From contig CBDCSV010000010.1 of the NCBI GenBank assembly GCA_965221855.1, forward strand, positions 452,099 to 516,098: 64,000 bases of DNA, in the 5' to 3' direction. The position numbers were made by a program, and so were the translations under genes. This document shows positions 14,716 to 23,807 of this stretch, piece by piece. The notes beneath the pieces were generated by a model that had not been told where the DNA came from, made no database searches, and saw only the letters and a list, made by a program, of their open reading frames with translations. Source of the stretch: JAJDXO01 sp965221855. GTDB taxonomy: Bacteria > Pseudomonadota > Alphaproteobacteria > Rhodospirillales > UBA2165. Numbering within the stretch: position 1 is the first letter of the stretch; every line of letters begins with the position of its first letter.

Positions 14716-15552
14716 GGGTTTGGCGTTGGGGGTGAACAGCTGCCGGCCCCGTTTGCGGAACGCGGCGATCGCCGCCTGCCCGGGGGCCCCGGTCAGCCAG
14801 GCGGCAAACAGTTTCGCCGCATCCGCCTTGACGTGCGAATGGCGCGCCGGGCTGACGACGATTACGCCGTACTGATTGAACAGGGCCGGGTCCCCCTCGA
14901 CCAGCACGGCGAGCGATCCCTTGTTGGAGAAACCGGTCCACGTCGCGCGGTCGGTCAGGATATAGGCGTTCATGCCGGACGCCGTATTGAGCGCTGCGCC
15001 CATGCCCGCCCCGACCTCGCGAAACCATTTCCCCCGTCCGGCCGCGGGGTCCGCGCCGCTGGCCCGCCAGATGGACTGCTCGGCCTTGTGAGTGCCCGAA
15101 TTGTCGCCCCGCGAGACGAACAGGTGCCGGCCCTCCGCAATTCCGGCAAACGCATCCCTCGCCCGGACCATGCCCTTGATCCCGGCCGGATCGCCCGCGG
15201 GACCCGCAACCACGAAGTCGTTGTACATCACGTCATGACGCTCGAGGCCGAAACCATCGGCGACGAACTTCTCCTCCGACGGCTTGTGGTGAACCAGCAG
15301 GACATCGGCGTCGCCCCTTTCCGCAAGCCGGATGGCCTGGCCGGTCCCGACGGCGACCACCCGGACGGCGATCCCGCTCTGGGCCTGAAATTTGGGCAGG
15401 ATATCCGCGAACAGGCCCGAATTGTCGGTCGACGTGGTGGACGCCAGGGTGATGAACCGGTCTTGTGCCTGGGCCGGCGCCCCGGCCCACACAGGCGCCC
15501 AGACGAGCGCCCACACAGGCGCCAAGACCAGCGCGGACAGCCACCTCACCAC
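14701..15552 (-). CDS. tupA: Tungstate-type ABC transporter substrate-binding protein (TupA-like)
   Basis: This 283-residue periplasmic binding protein has a signal peptide at about 1-28 (LVLAPVWALVWAPVWAGAPAQA). Its hydrophobic part contains a small internal PVWA repeat, matched by a direct repeat in the DNA near 15480-15530. Oxyanion-binding hallmarks are LASTTSTDNSG near 36-46, AVGTGQAIRLAERGDADVLLVHH, and FVSRGDNSGTHK near 145-156, as in TupA/WtpA. It is the last gene of a permease-ATPase-receptor operon on the minus strand and overlaps the ATPase gene by 7 bp. The ligand is tungstate by family, with molybdate as the alternative. Confidence 0.85.
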   Translation of the reverse strand: MVRWLSALVLAPVWALVWAPVWAGAPAQAQDRFITLASTTSTDNSGLFADILPKFQAQSGIAVRVVAVGTGQAIRLAERGDADVLLVHHKPSEEKFVADGFGLERHDVMYNDFVVAGPAGDPAGIKGMVRARDAFAGIAEGRHLFVSRGDNSGTHKAEQSIWRASGADPAAGRGKWFREVGAGMGAALNTASGMNAYILTDRATWTGFSNKGSLAVLVEGDPALFNQYGVIVVSPARHSHVKADAAKLFAAWLTGAPGQAAIAAFRKRGRQLFTPNAKPSTGN

Positions 15553-16256
15553 AACAGATCTCCTCTCAAATAGGCCGCCGCCTCTTCGGTGGACGGCCGG
15601 GCGAAGAACCTGTCGGCGCCGGCCCGTTCGGCCACCCGCCCGCGGTGGAGAAAGATCACCTCGTCGGCGAGGCGGCGCGCCTGACCGATGTCATGGGTGG
15701 TCATGACGATCTTCGCGCCGCTGTCGTGAATGCCGGAGACGATCTCCTCGACCGCCCGGGTCGCGCCGGGATCCAGATTGGCGGTCGGCTCGTCCAGGAA
15801 CAAAATCTCGGGCTCCAGCGCCCAGGTCCGGGCAAGGGCCAGGCGCTGCTGTTCACCGCCGGAGAGCAGGCGGGCGGGCTGGTCGGCGAAGTCGGTCAGT
15901 CCGGTGCGCCGAAGCGCATCCGCCACCCGCCGGGCCCGTTCCCCGGCCTCGATCCTCCTCAGCTTGAGCCCGTAGTCGACGTTGGCCGCGACACTGCGGC
16001 GCAGCATCACCGGTTTCTGAAACACCATGGCCTGACGTTCGTACTGGCGGGTCGTTCCCTCCGCCCAGCGGACCTTGCCGCCGCTGGGTCCGAGCAGCCC
16101 GTGGCAGATTCGGAGCAGCAGGCTCTTGCCGGCGCCGTTGGCGCCGAGAATGACGGTCTTGGGCCCGCTTTCGATGGTCAGCGAAATGCCGTCCAACAGC
16201 GCCCGGTCACCGGCGCGGAAGGAAACCTCGTCGAGGCTCAGGGGGAGGATGGGCAT
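15546..16256 (-). CDS. tupC: Tungstate-type ABC transporter ATP-binding protein (TupC-like)
   Basis: This 236-residue ABC ATPase has Walker A GANGAGKS (about 38-45), Q-loop VFQKPVML, signature LLSGGEQQRLALARTW, Walker B EILFLDEPTANLD and H-loop MTTHDIG, all intact. It sits between the permease gene (7-bp gap) and the tupA-like gene (7-bp overlap). It energises oxyanion uptake at the inner membrane. Confidence 0.88.
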   Translation of the reverse strand: MPILPLSLDEVSFRAGDRALLDGISLTIESGPKTVILGANGAGKSLLLRICHGLLGPSGGKVRWAEGTTRQYERQAMVFQKPVMLRRSVAANVDYGLKLRRIEAGERARRVADALRRTGLTDFADQPARLLSGGEQQRLALARTWALEPEILFLDEPTANLDPGATRAVEEIVSGIHDSGAKIVMTTHDIGQARRLADEVIFLHRGRVAERAGADRFFARPSTEEAAAYLRGDLLW

Positions 16257-16263
16257 GCGCCGC

Positions 16264-16968
16264 CTACCCCCGCCGATAGGCGGAGACCCCGCCCAGGGAC
16301 ATGGCGACCGCGTTCACGCCGATGGCGGTCAGGACCAGGATCAGCCCCAGCGCCAGGGCCAGCGCCAGATTGCCCTTCGACGTTTCGAGCGCGATGGTGG
16401 TGGTCATCACCCGGGTCAGTCCCGCGATGTTGCCGCCGACGATCAACACCGCGCCCACCTCGGCGGTGGCGCGTCCGAAGCCCGCCATCACCGCCGTCAC
16501 AAGGCTCACCCGCGCATCCCACAAAATGGTCCCCACCGCCTCGTGGGGCCGGGCGCCGAAGGAACACAATTGGTCCCGGTACTCCTCATAGAGGTCCCGG
16601 GTCAGCCGGTGGCAAATGGCGACGATGATCGGCGTCACCAAGACCGCCTGGGCGATAATCATCGCCGTGGGGGTAAACAAAAGCCCCAGAAACCCGAGGG
16701 GTCCGGCGCGCGACAAAAACAGATAGATCAGCAGCCCGACGAAGACCGGCGGCAGGCCCATGAGCGCGTTGACCAGGACGATCACGGCCCGGCGGCCGGG
16801 AAAACGGTAGACGGCAAGCGCCGCGCCCGCCGGCAGGCCGATGGCCGCGGCGATGGCCACCGCGGCCAGGCTCACGGCGAAGGATCGCGCGATAATCTCA
16901 AGCAGTTCGGCATCCAGGGCCGCAATCAACTGCAGCGCCAAGACGAATGCCTGACCCATGTCGGACAC
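16264..16968 (-). CDS. tupB: Tungstate-type ABC transporter permease (TupB-like)
   Basis: This 234-residue inner-membrane permease has five to six hydrophobic segments and the ABC coupling-helix motif near 150-175 (SFGARPHEAVGTILWDAR). The segment GRATAEVGAVLIVGGNIAG that follows is typical of molybdate/tungstate permeases. GTG 16968 is preferred because GGGGAG lies 5-6 bp upstream; ATG 16959 is the alternative. It is first in the tupB-tupC-tupA order. No regulator gene is adjacent. Confidence 0.85.
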   Translation of the reverse strand: MSDMGQAFVLALQLIAALDAELLEIIARSFAVSLAAVAIAAAIGLPAGAALAVYRFPGRRAVIVLVNALMGLPPVFVGLLIYLFLSRAGPLGFLGLLFTPTAMIIAQAVLVTPIIVAICHRLTRDLYEEYRDQLCSFGARPHEAVGTILWDARVSLVTAVMAGFGRATAEVGAVLIVGGNIAGLTRVMTTTIALETSKGNLALALALGLILVLTAIGVNAVAMSLGGVSAYRRG

Positions 16969-17056
16969 GGCTTCTCCCCGGGCGGGCGTAAGGTCTTATT
17001 GTTGAAAGAGTTTTAGCGAAGCAACCCGCCATGCGCCAGCACCGCCGATCGCCGGC

Positions 17057-17989
17057 CTATTCGCCGGCCTTCCTGTGCCCTCGTATCACCATCAAAATTC
17101 CAGAGATCACCAGCGCCGCCGCAACGACATGAAAGATTTCGAGCGTCTCGCCGAGAAACGGGATCGCCAGCGCGGCCCCGTAGATCGGCAATAGATTGAC
17201 GAAAATGGCCGCACGATTGGGTCCCACCGCCCGGTTGCCGGCGGTCCAGAGAAAGATGGAGACGATCGAAATAATCACCGCCATGAATAGAATGACCAGC
17301 CCGTTCGCCGGGGTAAGGACGACCGGCCGGACATAAATCGTCTCCCAGACATAGAACGGCAGGAGCATCACCGATCCGGACGCCGCAAGTATGAACAGCA
17401 GGGTCAACAGGCTGAACCCTCGCGGCAGCCGGTGCAGCATCACCGCATAGGTGGCATAAGCCACCGTCCCGGCGACCACCATGATATCGCCGATATTGAA
17501 CCGGAGCGCCGTGAGGACCGTCAGGTCCGCTTTCGAGACCCCGATCAGGACCCCGAACAAGGCGGCGGCGAGCCCGATGGATTGCACCCACGACAGCCGG
17601 TGGCGAAGAATGAGAAGCGCGACCAGGGCGGTCATCGCGGGCTGGCTGGAATTGACCAGGGTGCCGCTGATGGCGGTGGTGAAATTGACCCCGGCAAACA
17701 GCATGACGCTCCCGAACATCTGCAGAAAGGCCAGCAACAGAAACAAACCGATCCGGGACCGGATCAGCGGCCAGCGGTCGGTCAGATCCCGCCAGACAAA
17801 GGGCAGCACGATCAGGGCGGCAATGCTCCAACGCCAGAAGGTCAGGCCGACGCCCGGCAGATCGGCGCGCATGCCGCGGGCGAAAATAACCCCGATGGCC
17901 CACAGAAAAACCGTGAGGGCCAGCATCAGAAAGGCGGCTCGGGTGGACGGCGCGTATTCCTCAATGGTGCGCACGAATGCCAGTCGCAC
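17057..17989 (-). CDS. EamA-family (DMT superfamily) exporter 1
   Basis: This 310-residue protein has ten predicted transmembrane helices in two EamA halves (about 20-150 and 165-305), with VNSSQPAMTALVALLILRHR in the first half and NLLPIYGAALAIPFLGETLE in the second. It starts with GTG 17989, immediately after the TAG of the paralogue at 17990, so it is the second gene of a translationally coupled pair. DMT exporters move amino acids, nucleotides or small metabolites; the substrate is unknown. Confidence 0.85.
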   Translation of the reverse strand: MRLAFVRTIEEYAPSTRAAFLMLALTVFLWAIGVIFARGMRADLPGVGLTFWRWSIAALIVLPFVWRDLTDRWPLIRSRIGLFLLLAFLQMFGSVMLFAGVNFTTAISGTLVNSSQPAMTALVALLILRHRLSWVQSIGLAAALFGVLIGVSKADLTVLTALRFNIGDIMVVAGTVAYATYAVMLHRLPRGFSLLTLLFILAASGSVMLLPFYVWETIYVRPVVLTPANGLVILFMAVIISIVSIFLWTAGNRAVGPNRAAIFVNLLPIYGAALAIPFLGETLEIFHVVAAALVISGILMVIRGHRKAGE

Positions 17990-18907
17990 CTAGCTCTCCC
18001 CCTTCCGCCGTCCGGTCAGGACAACGGTGGAAATGCCGATGCAGACCAGCGCCGCGCCGATAACGTGGAACAGAAACAATTGCTCGCCGAGGAACGTGAT
18101 GGCGACCGCCGCGCCGAAGATCGGGATCAGGTTGATGAACATGGTCGCATGAATGGCGCCCACTACTCTCAAGCCCGCGTTCCAGACGTAGATCGACACC
18201 ACGCTGCAGAGGCCCAACACGACCGAAACCAAGACGGTCTCCATCGATGCCGGCGTTGTTCTGTGGAACGCGGTTTCCAGCAGAAAGGTCGGCAGCATGA
18301 CGACCAGCCCGCTGGCCATGATGAGGAACAGCATCGCCGACAGGCCAAGCTCGTGGGGAAGGCGCGGGAAATAGATGGCATAGGATGCCCAGCCGACCAC
18401 CGCGATCAACGCGATGAAATCTCCCGGATTGAAGGCAAGCGCCTGCAAAATGGACAGATCGGCCCGGACCACCATCACCGCGATGCCGGCCAATGCCGCG
18501 ACGATTCCGGCGCCCTGCAATCCCCGTATCCGGGTGCCGACGAGAATGGCCGCCATGATGGCGGTGATCGCCGGTTGGGTCGCGTTGACGACGGTCGCAT
18601 TGATGGCGGTGGTGAAATTCACCGCGAGAATAATCATGGCCTGGGAGCCGGTCATGAGAAATCCGAGAAAAACCAACATCTTGAAGTGCCGCCGCATGAC
18701 AGGCCAAGAGCGCCGAAGTTCCGGGAGGGCGATGGGCAGGAGCACCAGGACCGCGACCAGGACACGCCAAAAATTCATCCCGAACGGCGGAATGGTCTCA
18801 TAGAAGGCGCGGCTGATGACCGTGTTGACCGCCCAAATGAAGGCGGCAAGCGTCAACAGGACATAAGCCAGCGCAGGGCGCGGCGAAAAATTCTCGATCC
18901 AGTTCAT
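17990..18907 (-). CDS. EamA-family (DMT superfamily) exporter 2
   Basis: This 305-residue ten-helix protein starts at ATG 18907. It shares the layout and many residues with exporter 1 (WRVLVAVLVLLPIALPEL; VNATQPAITAIMAAILVGTR; MFINLIPIFGAAVAITFLGE), so the pair arose by tandem duplication. The two may work as homodimers or as a heterodimeric exporter. The 18908-19050 gap to the divergent thioesterase gene should hold both promoters; I could not fix them. Confidence 0.85.
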   Translation of the reverse strand: MNWIENFSPRPALAYVLLTLAAFIWAVNTVISRAFYETIPPFGMNFWRVLVAVLVLLPIALPELRRSWPVMRRHFKMLVFLGFLMTGSQAMIILAVNFTTAINATVVNATQPAITAIMAAILVGTRIRGLQGAGIVAALAGIAVMVVRADLSILQALAFNPGDFIALIAVVGWASYAIYFPRLPHELGLSAMLFLIMASGLVVMLPTFLLETAFHRTTPASMETVLVSVVLGLCSVVSIYVWNAGLRVVGAIHATMFINLIPIFGAAVAITFLGEQLFLFHVIGAALVCIGISTVVLTGRRKGES

Positions 18908-19050
18908 GAGTTGGCGGCCCGAACGTCCCCAAACATTCCCGTTCTTGGCTCGGACTCTATGCCTCCCGTCCCGGCTGGCCAGACATTTCCCCTTGGTGTC
19001 CGAATTTCCGGCGCGCTATCGTGAGGCCGTCAGACCGGGGAGAGGTATCC

Positions 19051-19476
19051 ATGGCCGACTGGGTTGATTTGACGCGGGGGATCGCGCTCCCCCGCTATTG
19101 CGATCATTACGGACACATGAACGTCCGCTACTACGCGCAATTCTTCGATGATGCGGGCTGGCACATCCTCAATCTGGCCGGTATCGCCTTCGAGGATATT
19201 CAGAACCGGGGCCTCGGCACCGTGGTCGCCAACCTCTCCATCGATTTCCACCATGAACTGGTGCAGGGGAAGCTGTTCATCATCCGCGGCGGCTATACCC
19301 GGGTGGGCACCAGGAGTTTCCATCACGAGCTCCGGCTCTACGAAGCCGACACCATGACCCACTGCGCCACCCAGATCTCGGTCGAGGTGTTCTTCGATAC
19401 CAAGGCGCGGAAGGCCGTGGAAATCCCGGACGATCTCAAGGAAAAGATGGCGGCCCGCGTGGTCGCGGCGGACTAG
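19051..19476 (+). CDS. 4HBT-type acyl-CoA thioesterase (hotdog fold)
   Basis: This 141-residue protein starts at ATG 19051 with GGGGAGAGG upstream. It shows the hotdog pattern: YCDHYGHMNVRYYAQFFDDA (about 17-36), where the aspartate and following residues form the 4-hydroxybenzoyl-CoA-thioesterase active site. IDFHHELVQGKLFIIRGGY and the central strands follow. It probably hydrolyses small or aromatic acyl-CoA esters. It is convergent with the TAXI receptor, with a shared terminator between them. Confidence 0.8.
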   Translation: MADWVDLTRGIALPRYCDHYGHMNVRYYAQFFDDAGWHILNLAGIAFEDIQNRGLGTVVANLSIDFHHELVQGKLFIIRGGYTRVGTRSFHHELRLYEADTMTHCATQISVEVFFDTKARKAVEIPDDLKEKMAARVVAAD

Positions 19477-19484
19477 GCCAAGCC

Positions 19485-19523
19485 AAAAAAGAGGCGGCCC
19501 TAGAGCCGATCTAGGACCGCCTC
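19485..19523 (-). terminator. Rho-independent terminator of TAXI receptor 1
   Basis: On the minus strand a 14-bp stem (GAGGCGGTCCTAGA / TCTAGGGCCGCCTC, one G-U pair) with a 5-base loop is followed by six T. It lies 24 bp past the receptor stop and may also work on the convergent thioesterase transcript. Confidence 0.85.
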
Positions 19524-19546
19524 CAATTCGGGTCTCCGCCGGCCGG

Positions 19547-20554
19547 CTACTTGATGACACCGGCCTCCTTGTAGAATTTCAGCGCACCCGGATGGAAATC
19601 CATGTTTTCCTGACGGGCGGCGTACTTGAGGTTGACCTGCTTCATGTACGGCGCGCTCTTCCGGATATCCTCGACGTTCGTCCAGAACGCCTTGACCATG
19701 TTGTAGACGGTCTGCGCGTCAAGGGTCGAGCGGACGGTGACGCCGAGAATCGCGTCGTTGATCCACACGTCGTGCTCATTGACCTGCTGGGAGCCATAGG
19801 CGTCCTTGCTGATCGAGCCGGGAAGCCGGCCGGGAGCGGCGAAGAACTTCTTCAGCCTGTCATTGCCCATCAGATCGCTCTCCTTCGGAAGGCCGAGGAT
19901 GCGGATCTTGGAAGTGGCCGAGATCTGCTGAAGCTGGGCGCACGGGTCCAGGCAGCCGATGGTGTAGACGTCGAGCTGACGGTCCTGGAAGGCCTGGAAC
20001 GCCGAGGCGAAGTTCAGATTGACGCTCTTGAAGTCACCCTTCTTGGGCGACAGGCCGGTCGCGGCCGCAATGAACGCCAGTCCGTTGACCAACTGACCGC
20101 CGGAGGGCGGGCCGATGAAGGCCTTCTTGCCCTTCAAGTCAGCCAAGGTCTTGATGCCGGAATCGGCATAGGTCACGTAGTGATAGCCGCCGAGCGGGAA
20201 CCAGAAGACCATATTCAGGTTCTTGGCGAGCTCCTTGACGCCCTTCAGCTTCTTGTAAATCCGCGAACCGTTCTTCATCCAGCCGTAGACCGACGGCGCG
20301 GTCATCGACATGTCGATGGACTCCCGGGCCACGTCGACCATGTGCTTGGTCGCCGTGCCGGTCGCGTCGACGGTGATTTCGACCGTTTTGACGTTTTGGT
20401 TCACGATGTTGGCGAATGTCGTCATCACAAGGTACATGGATGAACCCGGCGCGATGGTCGACATCTTGAGCTGTTTCTTCTGGGCCTGCGCCGCGGTGGC
20501 CATGGACACCGCAAGCAGACCGGCGACAGCAAATAGTCCCAGACGTTTCAACAT
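19547..20554 (-). CDS. TAXI-family TRAP transporter solute receptor 1
   Basis: This 335-residue periplasmic receptor starts at ATG 20554 (GGAGG upstream). It has a signal peptide at 1-24 ending AQA and the TAXI domain: STIAPGSSMYLVMTTFANIV, VDATGTATKHMVDVARESID, ADLKGKKAFIGPPSGGQL and NLNFASAFQAFQDRQLDVYT. A Cys pair in IGCLDPCAQ is shared with receptor 2. It binds a small carboxylate for uptake by a fused TRAP permease. The partner permease upstream is only a fragment, so it probably relies on the intact permease at 21903. Receptors 1 and 2 are paralogues. Confidence 0.88.
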   Translation of the reverse strand: MLKRLGLFAVAGLLAVSMATAAQAQKKQLKMSTIAPGSSMYLVMTTFANIVNQNVKTVEITVDATGTATKHMVDVARESIDMSMTAPSVYGWMKNGSRIYKKLKGVKELAKNLNMVFWFPLGGYHYVTYADSGIKTLADLKGKKAFIGPPSGGQLVNGLAFIAAATGLSPKKGDFKSVNLNFASAFQAFQDRQLDVYTIGCLDPCAQLQQISATSKIRILGLPKESDLMGNDRLKKFFAAPGRLPGSISKDAYGSQQVNEHDVWINDAILGVTVRSTLDAQTVYNMVKAFWTNVEDIRKSAPYMKQVNLKYAARQENMDFHPGALKFYKEAGVIK

Positions 20555-20575
20555 TGGCAAGTTACCTCCACTGTT

Positions 20576-20788
20576 TTGTTTACTTTCGGCGCGCTGCTCG
20601 ACCGGCACCGCGCCCGTCATGCGCTCGAAGATGAGCGACGCTCGTATGACCGCGGCGGAAACCGCCGCGACCGTCGGACAGGGGACCAGAGCGGCGATCC
20701 CCGCAATGAGCCGAATGGCTCTCCAGGCAACGTTAATGTAACCTATAGAACAGCCGCCGAGCGATGTCGACAGCGCCGCGCAGGCCAT
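20576..20788 (-). pseudogene. C-terminal remnant of a TRAP fused permease
   Basis: Translated on the minus strand this segment reads LSTSLGGCSIGYINVAWRAI and then RLIAGIAALVPCPTVAA through to GAVPVEQRAESK. It matches, residue for residue in most places, the last 65 residues of the intact permease at 21903-23807 (IATSLGGFSRADIG... through MPVEQRADS). The rest of the gene (about 570 codons) is absent and the stop is lost, so the frame runs into receptor 1. It marks a duplicated permease-receptor unit with a large internal deletion; the breakpoint is near 20790-20815. Confidence 0.85.
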
Positions 20789-20821
20789 GACCCTGGTGAA
20801 AAATCCGGGCTAAGCCAAACG

Positions 20822-20849
20822 AAAAAGAGGCGGCCCGAAGACCGCCTCC
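20822..20849 (-). terminator. Rho-independent terminator of TAXI receptor 2
   Basis: On the minus strand a GC-rich stem (GAGGCGGTC / GGCCGCCTC) with a short TTCG-type loop is followed by TTTTT, 22 bp beyond the receptor stop. It resembles the terminator at 19485-19523, consistent with duplication of the whole unit. Confidence 0.85.
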
Positions 20850-20871
20850 GATATTTAAGCACGGTTTTGGT

Positions 20872-21879
20872 TTACCGCTTCCAAACACCCGCCTCGCGGT
20901 AGTACTTCTCCGCGCCGGGATGAAACGGCATGTTCTGTTTGGCCGACGCGAAATCGATGCTCACCTGACGCATGTAAGGCACGCTTTCCCGAATGGCCCC
21001 CAAATTGTCCCAGAACGCCTTTGTCATATTGTAGACGGTGTCCGTGCTCAACGTGGAACGCGCCGTTACGCCGAGGACCGCATCGTTGACCCAGACGTCA
21101 CCTTCGTTGACCTGATTGGCGCCGTAGATGCCCTTGCTGATCTTGCCCTTCACACGTCCCGGAATGGTGAAGAATTTCTTCAACACGGGCGTGGCCGAAA
21201 GGTCGGACTCGTTGGGCAGGCCGAGGAACCTGATCTTCGACGTCGCGGTCAATTGCTGCAGCTGCGCGCACGGGTCCAGGCAGCCGATGGTGTAGACGTC
21301 CAATTGCCGGTCCTGGAAGGCCTGGAAGGCCGACGCAAAGTTCAAATTGACGCTCTTGAAGTCCTTCGGCGTAAGACCCACGGCCGCCTTGATGAAGCCG
21401 AGGCCCGTCACCAATTGCCCACCCGACGGCGGCCCGATGAACGCCTTCTTGCCCTTCAAGTCGGCCAAGGTCTTGATGCCGGAATCGGCGTAGGTGATAT
21501 AGTGGAAGCCGCCCAACGGGAACCAGAACACCATATTCAGATTTTTGGCGAGCTCCTTGACGTTCTTGAGCTTCTTGTAGATTCGCGTGCCGTCCCTCAT
21601 CCAGGCATAGACCGCGGGCGAGGTCATGGACATGTCGATGGACTCCCGGGCCACGTCGACCATGTGTTTGGTCGCGGTGCCGGTGGCATCGACGGTGATC
21701 TCGATATCCTTGCGGTTTTGATTCACCAGATTGGCGAATGTCGTCATCACCAGGTACATGGATGAACCCGGCGCAATGGTCGACATTTTGATCTGCTGCT
21801 TTTGCTGCGCGACGGCCGCAGAGGCCATCGAAACCGCGAGCATGCCGGCGGCGGCGAATAGTCCGAAACGTTTCATCAT
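20872..21879 (-). CDS. TAXI-family TRAP transporter solute receptor 2
   Basis: This 335-residue receptor starts at ATG 21879 (or the next ATG, 21876), with GGAGG about 10 bp upstream. The signal peptide is about 1-26 (AAVAQ). TAXI motifs are as in receptor 1: TIAPGSSMYLVMTTFANLV, FIGPPSGGQLVTG, FASAFQAFQDRQLDVYTIGC. It lies 23 bp downstream of the permease stop, the standard TAXI-TRAP arrangement. The ligand is unknown. Confidence 0.9.
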   Translation of the reverse strand: MMKRFGLFAAAGMLAVSMASAAVAQQKQQIKMSTIAPGSSMYLVMTTFANLVNQNRKDIEITVDATGTATKHMVDVARESIDMSMTSPAVYAWMRDGTRIYKKLKNVKELAKNLNMVFWFPLGGFHYITYADSGIKTLADLKGKKAFIGPPSGGQLVTGLGFIKAAVGLTPKDFKSVNLNFASAFQAFQDRQLDVYTIGCLDPCAQLQQLTATSKIRFLGLPNESDLSATPVLKKFFTIPGRVKGKISKGIYGANQVNEGDVWVNDAVLGVTARSTLSTDTVYNMTKAFWDNLGAIRESVPYMRQVSIDFASAKQNMPFHPGAEKYYREAGVWKR

Positions 21880-21902
21880 TGGTCGTTTACCTCCGTTTTC
21901 TT

Positions 21903-23807
21903 CTAGCTGTCGGCGCGCTGCTCGACCGGCATTGCGCCCATCATGCGTTCCACGACGAACGCCCCAATTATAACCGCGACGCTTATCGCCGCGACCATGG
22001 GAACGGGGACCAGAACGGTGACCCCGGCGATTAATCTGACCGTCCGCTGGACAATGCCGATATCCGCCCGCGAAAATCCGCCAAGCGACGTCGCGATCGC
22101 CGCCGTGGAGAAAATAAATGCACCCACCCCCCAGACCAGGCCGACGTAGGTGAAGCCTTCCTCCAGCAACACGACACTGGGGTGGTAGACGAAGATGAAG
22201 GGAATCAGGAAGCCCGCGATGGCGAGGCGCACCGCGACCACGCCGGTCTCGATGGGCTTGGAGCCGGCGATAGGCGCCGCCGCGAACGCGGCCACCGCAA
22301 CGGGCGGCGTGATCGCCGACAGCACAGCGTAGTAGATGACGAACAGGTGGGTGAGCATCAAGGACAGGCCGAGCTTGCCGATGGCCGGACCGATGATCAG
22401 TACGATGATCAGATAGGCCGCGCCGACCGGCACGCCCATGCCCAAGAGCAGACAGCCGATGGCCACGACGACCAGCGACAGGAACAGACTGTCCCCGGCG
22501 ATGGTCAGGATGGCGGCGGCGAATTTGATGCCGAGGCCCGACATGTTGACCATGCCGACGACGAAACCGATGGCCGCGACGACGATCATGATGGTGGCGC
22601 ATGTCCTTCCGCCGCGCATCAGCGCCTGCAGAATCACCCGGATGGACCGAAATTCCGGATACAGCACCAGGGACAGAACGAACGCGGTGATCAGCCCGTA
22701 GAATCCGGCATTTTGCGCCGTCCGGCCGGTCAGCAGGACGGCAACGATGACGCCCAGCGGCACGAAGAAGGAAATCGACCGTATCCAATCGGTGCCGGTC
22801 AGGCTGACGCGCTCGGATTTGGGGGTCGGCTTCAGGCCCATCTTCCGGGCTTCCAGCCACACGACGGTAAACAGGCTGAAGTAGTACATCAGCGCCGGGA
22901 TGGCCGCGGCGACGATGATGTCGAGGTAGGGGATGCCCGTGATGTCCGCCATCAGGAAGGCGACGGCGCCCATCACCGGCGGCATGATCTGGCCGCCGGA
23001 CGAGGCGGTGGCCTCGACGGCGCCGGCGAATTTCGGCTGGAACCCGGTGCGCTTGATCATCGGGATGGTGAAGACGCCCGTGGTTACCACGTTTGCGACG
23101 GCCGCGCCGTTCATGGTCCCGAAGCTGGCGCTGCCGACGATGGCGGCATGCGCCGGGCCGCCGCGCAGCGGACCGGTGACGGCAAAGGCGAATTTCAGCA
23201 ATGTCGCCCCGGCGCCGCTGGCTTCGAGGATGGCGCCGAACAGGATGAACACCAAGACGATCTGCCCGACCACCGCCACCGGGCGGCCGAAGACGCCGTC
23301 GGTGGAGTACCAGAGCTTCTCTGAAATCAGGAACCATTTGACCTCGGGGATGTTCAGCGTGCCCGGAATCAAATTGCCGAAAAACAGGATCAGCAGCGAC
23401 AGGAGGCAGACCAGGAAGAGGGGCACGCCGAAATGCCGGAGCGTCAGATAGAAAATGAGGCCGACGCCCATGAACCCCACCGCATAGTCGAAGGTCGTGA
23501 ACTCGACGAAGAAGTCCATCTGCTCGGTCATCAACGTGATCCACAGGTAGTAGATCAGGAAGAACCCGGCAAAGAAGATTGCGTTGAGCACGACCGAACC
23601 GACGCGGACATCCTCGCGCTTCACATCCAGGCTTTCGGACGAGAAATAAAGAATGGAGATCAGGATGGGCAGGCCCGTCGTCCCGGCGCGCACCCAAACC
23701 TCGTCGAACACGCCGAAACCGGCAACGTAAATGGCGAACCCGGCCAGCCCCAACGCCAACAGGTCGGCGACCACCCGGCTATAACGGACGACGCTGTCCA
23801 CTCCCAT
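21903..23807 (-). CDS. TRAP transporter fused small/large permease (TAXI type)
   Basis: This 634-residue inner-membrane protein starts at ATG 23807. The N-terminal part (about 1-115) corresponds to the small DctQ-like subunit, fused to a 12-helix DctM-like domain (about 120-540). That domain contains VGSASFGTMNGAAVANVVTT, EATASSGGQIMPPVMGAVAF and GMGVPVGAAYLIIVLIIGPA, hallmarks of the ion-coupled large subunit. A C-terminal extension of about 90 residues ends in PVEQRADS. It works with the receptors at 20872 and perhaps 19547 to take up a carboxylate using a sodium gradient. Confidence 0.9.
   Translation of the reverse strand: MGVDSVVRYSRVVADLLALGLAGFAIYVAGFGVFDEVWVRAGTTGLPILISILYFSSESLDVKREDVRVGSVVLNAIFFAGFFLIYYLWITLMTEQMDFFVEFTTFDYAVGFMGVGLIFYLTLRHFGVPLFLVCLLSLLILFFGNLIPGTLNIPEVKWFLISEKLWYSTDGVFGRPVAVVGQIVLVFILFGAILEASGAGATLLKFAFAVTGPLRGGPAHAAIVGSASFGTMNGAAVANVVTTGVFTIPMIKRTGFQPKFAGAVEATASSGGQIMPPVMGAVAFLMADITGIPYLDIIVAAAIPALMYYFSLFTVVWLEARKMGLKPTPKSERVSLTGTDWIRSISFFVPLGVIVAVLLTGRTAQNAGFYGLITAFVLSLVLYPEFRSIRVILQALMRGGRTCATIMIVVAAIGFVVGMVNMSGLGIKFAAAILTIAGDSLFLSLVVVAIGCLLLGMGVPVGAAYLIIVLIIGPAIGKLGLSLMLTHLFVIYYAVLSAITPPVAVAAFAAAPIAGSKPIETGVVAVRLAIAGFLIPFIFVYHPSVVLLEEGFTYVGLVWGVGAFIFSTAAIATSLGGFSRADIGIVQRTVRLIAGVTVLVPVPMVAAISVAVIIGAFVVERMMGAMPVEQRADS

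Noticed and set aside
20872..23697. A single 941-codon open frame on the minus strand
   Set aside because: It joins an out-of-frame reading of the TRAP permease to the receptor; the permease frame at 21903-23807 and the receptor starting at 21879 explain the region.
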